The translations under genes and the position numbers were made by a program. A stretch of 64,000 nucleotides of DNA from NCBI RefSeq assembly GCF_013113835.1, contig NZ_VTYQ01000002.1, positions 1 to 64,000 of the forward strand. The letters run 5' to 3'. Origin of the DNA: Vibrio sp. RE88. GTDB lineage: Bacteria > Pseudomonadota > Gammaproteobacteria > Enterobacterales > Vibrionaceae. This document shows positions 59,667-64,000 of this stretch, piece by piece; positions within the stretch are counted from its first letter, which is position 1; each line of letters opens with the position of its first letter. The notes under the pieces are model-generated. The model did not search any database. It was not told where the DNA came from and saw only the letters and a list, made by a program, of their open reading frames with translations.

Positions 59667-61391
59667 CTAGAGTTTCAGTGGTAACACATCTCGACTTTCT
59701 GAGTGGACGTCAGCGTTTAACTGTTTTAGGTATTCTTTTGATTGAGTATGTACTGCTTGGCTTCGTCCGTTGTCTTTGGCCTGATAAAGGGCAGTATCGG
59801 CCGCTTTAATCAGCTCTGTGGTGGAGGTGTTCAAATCTGGGAAAGTAGTGACGCCAATTGAGACACCAAGCTGGCCCAGAGACAAGCCTTTCATGTCTAG
59901 GTGCAAATCTCTGACAGAGTCGACAATCTGATTCGCCAGCTCCATTGATTCGCTGATGGAACAATTAGGGCTTATCACCGCCAATTCTTCACCACCAAGA
60001 CGACAGGCAACATGTTCGTCGCCAATTTCACGTTTCAGCAAGTTTGCCACTTCCTTCAGGACATAATCCCCAGCATCGTGACCAAAGTTGTCGTTAAAGC
60101 GCTTAAAGTGGTCAAGGTCGAGCATCAGCAACGACATTGGGTTGCTATCTTGAGAAGCTTTGGCCCACTCTTTCTCGAATACCTCTTCAAAGTAACGACG
60201 ATTGAAGAGACCTGTTAACGGATCGCGCATCGCTTGTGAGCGGAGTTTTTCTTGAAGGCTCAAGTTAGCTAATGCCAATCCGAGATGCTCTGCAATCGTG
60301 AAGGCGAGTTGTTTGGTGTCTTCAGATATTTCTTCAGAGTGCTCATCAAAATAGAGGTGGAACATGCCGACTGTATTACCATGAGCGGTAAGTGGAACAC
60401 ACAATGTAAGCCCTTCAATGGAAGAGGCGGTCATATGAGTGCAAGAGAGATTATGGTGTCTTTCTTTTGATAGATGATACTTACCTTTACGCAGTGCCCA
60501 GCAGTCATTGGGTGCGTAGAGTTTATTAGCGGGCCACTCGCCGCCCCAGTCGAGTTTGACTTCGAGTTGATTGCGGGAGTCACGCATGATGGAAACACAA
60601 CCATTCACATTACCCAGCACTCTTGGAATGATGTCAGCAACGACGACTTGTGCCTCTTTGACGCTGTTACAAGCGGCGAGCATGTTGGCAAGCTGGTGGA
60701 GTAGTTCAATTTCCTGAGTACTTTTCTGAATACGGTATTCCTGCTGGTCCCGTTCTTCTTTCACCAATTTGTATATTTTTCGATGACTAACCCAAGTGGA
60801 GAGAATCAGTATTGCAAGCGAGGCGGCCATCAAAGCATGCTCAATATCTTTTAAGTCGGAGGACATGGCATACAGCGATGTCATCGGCATTGCTAACCTA
60901 AGAACGTAAGTGGAGTCATGGCCATGTTCGTCTTCCGGCAACTCGATTTTCTTAGCGACGTACAACAACTCTTGATCAATCGAGCTACTGTAACGCTTGG
61001 ATAAGCCGGTTTTTCCAGCAAGCGCCGCTAGTACTTCTGGCCGGGTGCTGTGGTCTCCTAGGGTGGCGATTTCACGATTGGTTAGCTGAGAATCGCCGAG
61101 AACCAATCCGCTACTGTGGATGATGGTGAAACGTTGCCCAAAGCTGGACTGAGAGAGATTATCTAGGAAGTAGTCGATCTCCGGCTGGCTCATGTCATAG
61201 AGGTCGAGCTGCTTGTCCTTGATCTGATGAGATACGTCATCAATGAGACTAGACATGTAGCTACTGACGATATTGGTTACCCAATTGTCTAGGGTTTTGT
61301 CGTAAAAGTAACCGCCGACGACCAGAGAAATTGTCAGGGCTACAATGGGAAAATACTGAACGCGACTGAAAGATGATCGAAGCATAGACAA
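59667..61391 (-). CDS. Membrane diguanylate cyclase with sensor and GAF-like domain
   Basis: 574 residues. TM1 (about 11-30), a periplasmic sensor (about 31-185), TM2 (about 187-203), a GAF-like domain (about 235-380) and a C-terminal GGDEF domain (about 405-560). The active-site motif is GGEEL (466-470) and DPLTGLFNRR precedes it, so it is predicted to make cyclic di-GMP. The residues before GGEEL read GDEHVACRL, so the RxxD inhibitory site is missing and product inhibition should be weak. It is a single gene, divergent from a solitary binding protein. Confidence 0.92.
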   Translation of the reverse strand: MSMLRSSFSRVQYFPIVALTISLVVGGYFYDKTLDNWVTNIVSSYMSSLIDDVSHQIKDKQLDLYDMSQPEIDYFLDNLSQSSFGQRFTIIHSSGLVLGDSQLTNREIATLGDHSTRPEVLAALAGKTGLSKRYSSSIDQELLYVAKKIELPEDEHGHDSTYVLRLAMPMTSLYAMSSDLKDIEHALMAASLAILILSTWVSHRKIYKLVKEERDQQEYRIQKSTQEIELLHQLANMLAACNSVKEAQVVVADIIPRVLGNVNGCVSIMRDSRNQLEVKLDWGGEWPANKLYAPNDCWALRKGKYHLSKERHHNLSCTHMTASSIEGLTLCVPLTAHGNTVGMFHLYFDEHSEEISEDTKQLAFTIAEHLGLALANLSLQEKLRSQAMRDPLTGLFNRRYFEEVFEKEWAKASQDSNPMSLLMLDLDHFKRFNDNFGHDAGDYVLKEVANLLKREIGDEHVACRLGGEELAVISPNCSISESMELANQIVDSVRDLHLDMKGLSLGQLGVSIGVTTFPDLNTSTTELIKAADTALYQAKDNGRSQAVHTQSKEYLKQLNADVHSESRDVLPLKL

Positions 61392-61571
61392 ACCGTGTTA
61401 ATTGTTATCAAAACCGAATAAATACGTAAAAAGTCAAACGATACTGGTGAGTGATATTAATATTAACGATATGTAAGTGTAGAAGGTCTTTGAGCATATG
61501 CAATTGCGTTATTGCTCTATCGTTTCATAAAACTTTTGCATTTAATCATTGGTTTAAGTGAAGGAGACAAG

Positions 61572-62336
61572 ATGAATTGGTTGCGTTTTGGAACAATCAT
61601 TCTTGCTCTAGTAGCACTAAAACCTTGTGCCGCAAGGCCAATTGACTTAGTGACACTCGAATATCCACCCTATATAGAAATGCACGGAGAGCAGGTCTCA
61701 GGGGTGGCGGTGGAACTGGTGAGATACGTGTTTCATCAACTGGAAACACCAGTCAACATCACCGTATTACCTTGGGCGAGAGCCCTAACACTGGTAAAGC
61801 GTGGTCGCGCGGATGGCATTTTCACCGCCTTTAAAAACCCTGAGCGGGAAAAATTTGCAGATTTTAGTCAAAATGTGCTCTTCGTCCAAAATATTAGTTT
61901 TATGGCACTTAAAGGCAGTAACTACAAACCTGAGGAAGTTTTAGCAGGTGATGTATCCAAAATCGCCTTGTGCGTCGTCAACGGCGTCAGTTACGGAAAA
62001 CGTATGGACGCGAAAATAGAAGAGGGTGGTTTTCGGCTCATTTTCCAGAGAAACAGCACAGTAGAATGCGCGCATTTGGTGCGAACCAAACGCGCTGATA
62101 TCTGGGTGAATAATGAATTTGGAGCCCGCAGTATTCTTGTCAGAGAAGGTTTAGATAATGACATTGATATTCTATCGCCCCCCATTGAAGCCACGCCCAG
62201 CTACATCGCGTTTTCCAAAGACCGCAGCCACGTTGAACTACTCAAGCGTTTTGACCAAGTGTTGTTCGATATGAAGCAAGACGGGCGTTACGAAGCACTC
62301 ATCTATGATTACTTTGAGAACATGAGAGTTAAGTAA
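61572..62336 (+). CDS. Solitary periplasmic solute-binding protein
   Basis: 254 residues from the ATG at 61572, with AAGGAG 5 bp upstream and a signal peptide (about 1-22, ending CAARP); the frame from 61512 has no ribosome site. The mature part has EYPPYIEMHGEQVSGVAVEL, TVLPWARALTLVKRGRADG and a C-terminal DGRYEALIYDYF helix, the SBP_bac_3-type pattern seen in the two other solitary binding proteins of this window. No ABC genes are near; a GGDEF protein is divergent, so ligand sensing for cyclic-di-GMP signalling is a possible role. The last 8 bp overlap the convergent GNAT gene. Confidence 0.82.
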   Translation: MNWLRFGTIILALVALKPCAARPIDLVTLEYPPYIEMHGEQVSGVAVELVRYVFHQLETPVNITVLPWARALTLVKRGRADGIFTAFKNPEREKFADFSQNVLFVQNISFMALKGSNYKPEEVLAGDVSKIALCVVNGVSYGKRMDAKIEEGGFRLIFQRNSTVECAHLVRTKRADIWVNNEFGARSILVREGLDNDIDILSPPIEATPSYIAFSKDRSHVELLKRFDQVLFDMKQDGRYEALIYDYFENMRVK

Positions 62337-62772
62337 GAGGCTTTCTGTTCATATAGATAAAGTCATTATCTTCGGACGTGATTTGAAACCCGAAGCGTTG
62401 ATAAAGCCCACCCACACGACTTCCCTGCAAATAACACAGTTGGATAGGCTTACGCTGCGCGTCGGCGTGTTCAATACAGTGTTGCAGGATTTTACTTCCC
62501 ATCCCTTGGCCGTGGTAGCAGGCCAGAAGGAAAAAACGGCAAAAGTAAAAGTGTTCCCCTTTGTCCTGCAGCAAAAAGCTGTCAGCAGGTTTACCGTCAA
62601 CCGTCACTATAGTGGGCTGCTCTTCCTGCCACTCTTCAAGGTGAAGGCGTTGCTGCACTTCTTCATTCCAACCAAACACGGCTTTTATCGCGTCGTATTC
62701 TGCGTTCTTTTTGAGGGAGAATAAGAAGTCGAAATCGCCCGGTGTAGCCGGGCGAAAATCAAAGTCGATCAT
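62329..62772 (-). CDS. GNAT family N-acetyltransferase
   Basis: 147 residues. It starts MIDFDFRPATPGDFDFLFSLKK, a typical GNAT start, and has the acetyl-CoA loop RFFLLACYHGQGMGSKILQHC (about 80-100, with the Q-x-x-G-x-G variant) and the late PIQLCYLQGSRVGGLYQRFGF motif. The acceptor is unknown. Its start overlaps the yqfB stop by 4 bp, so the two are coupled. Confidence 0.87.
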   Translation of the reverse strand: MIDFDFRPATPGDFDFLFSLKKNAEYDAIKAVFGWNEEVQQRLHLEEWQEEQPTIVTVDGKPADSFLLQDKGEHFYFCRFFLLACYHGQGMGSKILQHCIEHADAQRKPIQLCYLQGSRVGGLYQRFGFQITSEDNDFIYMNRKPLT

Positions 62773-63089
62773 GCATCAACCAGCTCATAAGTAATCAGGA
62801 ATAGCTCGTCGGTGTTGGGGTAGATTTCACGAATCAGCTGCTTAAGCTTTGGTAGTTCAATCGCTTCTTGCTCAGCGTGAAACTCGTTGATGTCGTTAAA
62901 GTGAAGGGGCTCTACCGCTAGAATCTTCACCTCACACACTTTCTCATCTTTCTCCAACGTGAATACTTCAACCTGAGTACCCGGCACGTAATGAGATTCT
63001 GATTCATCGCGAATGGTAATGGTCTTTTTACCAGAAGTGATCAGTGGAGTAAGAAACTCAAAAAAGAGAATTTTGCTAGGTGCGCTCAT
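62769..63089 (-). CDS. yqfB: N4-acetylcytidine amidohydrolase YqfB (ASCH domain)
   Basis: 106 residues, the usual length. The motif GKKTITIRDESESHYVPG (about 20-37) matches the E. coli enzyme, which hydrolyses N4-acetylcytidine to cytidine and acetate; its Lys-Thr-Glu catalytic residues are in the matching region. It is the middle gene of a helicase-yqfB-GNAT overlapping group, with both neighbours touching, which hints at RNA-related functions but does not prove it. Confidence 0.93.
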   Translation of the reverse strand: MSAPSKILFFEFLTPLITSGKKTITIRDESESHYVPGTQVEVFTLEKDEKVCEVKILAVEPLHFNDINEFHAEQEAIELPKLKQLIREIYPNTDELFLITYELVDA

Positions 63090-64000
63090 TAGGAATCCTT
63101 ATTTTGACGCTTGTGCTTAGGCACATAATTGAGAATGGAAATAGGCACAGGTTTGCGCGGCTCAAAACCTTCAACTTCACGGCGTTCAATCAGGTGGCCG
63201 AGGCGGCTTTCGATCATGCACAAATTCTTGAAGTTATCTTTTGAGACAAAGGAAATAGCCTCGCCTTGCGCATCCGCACGACCTGTTCGACCAATACGGT
63301 GCACGTATTCATCAGCAGGGAACGGCAGGTCATAGTTAATTACGCGGGTAAGGCCTTCAATATCAATACCACGAGCGCCGACACCAGTGGCGATCATGTA
63401 TTGGATTTTGCCGGCTTTAAAATCTTCGAGCAGCTGAGAACGTACTGCTTGGCTGCGACCGCTGTGGAACGCTTCGGCTTCAATACCGCGCTTTTCCAAC
63501 TGTTGAGCCAATTTCGCAGCGCCGTGTTTAGTCTCAATGAAGATCAGCGCCTGATCCCAGTTGTTTTCTTTGATCAAGTGGCTTAGCAGTGCTGACTTCT
63601 TGTCTTTGTCGACCGTAATTAGCCATTGTTCGATGTTCTTTTTCGACGCTTGATTGGCCGCGATTGAAATCTCGTAAGGGTCGTGTACCGCTGTTTTCGC
63701 TAGATCACGAACTTTATTCGACAGAGTGGCGGAGAACAGCAAATGCTGGATATCGGTTGGCAGTCGGTCAAGGATTTTGTTGATGTCGTCAATAAAGCCC
63801 ATATCGAGCATACGGTCGGCTTCATCCAGCACCAGCATTTCAACTTCCTCAAAATGTACGGCGCGCTTGCCATACATATCGATCAGTCGACCGGGTGTCG
63901 CGACCAGAATATCAACACCTTCAATCAGCGCCTGTTTCTGAGCCTGTTCATCCACACCGCCATACATTGCAAGTGAAGTCAGAGCGAGGTGTTGGCTGTA
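63089..64000 (-). CDS. DEAD-box RNA helicase, RhlE-type (5' end beyond window)
   Basis: The frame is open to the right edge of the window; the visible part is 303 residues with its C-terminus. The first Met inside (at 63967) is internal, because the frame continues upstream with YSQHLALTSLA, which fits the family. Motifs: PGRLIDM, DEAD (VLDEADRMLDMGF), SAT (LFSATLS), TGVGARGIDIEG and HRIGRTGRAD. The C-terminal tail is short and basic (PKHKRQNKDS). It unwinds RNA using ATP. The stop overlaps the yqfB start by one base. Confidence 0.93.
   Translation of the reverse strand, partial: YSQHLALTSLAMYGGVDEQAQKQALIEGVDILVATPGRLIDMYGKRAVHFEEVEMLVLDEADRMLDMGFIDDINKILDRLPTDIQHLLFSATLSNKVRDLAKTAVHDPYEISIAANQASKKNIEQWLITVDKDKKSALLSHLIKENNWDQALIFIETKHGAAKLAQQLEKRGIEAEAFHSGRSQAVRSQLLEDFKAGKIQYMIATGVGARGIDIEGLTRVINYDLPFPADEYVHRIGRTGRADAQGEAISFVSKDNFKNLCMIESRLGHLIERREVEGFEPRKPVPISILNYVPKHKRQNKDS

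Overview
The window looks like a piece of a Vibrio genome, probably the smaller chromosome. The lineage markers are a vxrABC/vbrKR-type two-component operon with its DUF2861 partner, a complete second-type atpIBEFHAGDC operon outside its usual gidA/parAB neighbourhood, moderate GC with AT-rich intergenic DNA, and strong Vibrio-like similarity of many proteins as I recognise them. No rRNA, tRNA, CRISPR array, integrase or transposase was seen. The first 19 bases are exactly the Tn5 (Nextera) mosaic-end adapter, so the left edge is a contig end and the RND pump gene there is cut by the assembly, not by biology.

Layout: 1-3989 is a tetR-MFP-RND efflux operon (minus strand) with two palindromic operators upstream. 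4478-5206 is a lipase-like lipoprotein. 5234-10454 is the vxrA-vxrB-vxrC-glycoside hydrolase operon. 10620-17037 holds small enzymes plus a hybrid histidine kinase flanked by two solitary periplasmic binding proteins. 17075-20051 is a YbhGFS/YhiI-type ABC exporter operon, whose upstream palindrome shares its half-sites with the RND operators. 20863-22661 is a Fur-box-preceded small gene plus fumC. 22807-23765 is a divergent MerR/DUF2938 pair with a textbook 19-bp-spacer promoter. 23881-28301 is housekeeping/accessory enzymes (nuclease-like, trhO, maa, VOC, yghU).

28891-37448 is the most interesting block: a NanR-box-controlled operon encoding a NanA-like lyase, a ROK sugar kinase, an enolase-superfamily enzyme, a D-2-hydroxyacid dehydrogenase, a SiaPQM-like TRAP transporter, a second DapA-family lyase and a NanR-like repressor. 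It has the regulator, importer and aldolase logic of sialic acid catabolism, but nanE, nagA and nagB are absent and two unexpected enzymes are present. The substrate is therefore probably a sialic-acid-like or related 2-keto-3-deoxy sugar acid.

37497-46781 contains a HAD phosphatase, a periplasmic alpha-amylase divergent from an SgrR-type regulator, two tandem paralogous lipoproteins that share a 38-bp inverted-repeat element upstream, and a beta-hydroxyacid dehydrogenase. 47459-54273 is the ATP synthase operon, with an H+-type c subunit. 54442-54501 is a well-formed 19-codon ORF with its own terminator. 54703-64000 holds katG, a TetR-controlled GST/oxidoreductase pair with two identical 19-bp operators, a GGDEF protein, a third solitary binding protein, and a GNAT-yqfB-DEAD helicase operon running off the right end.
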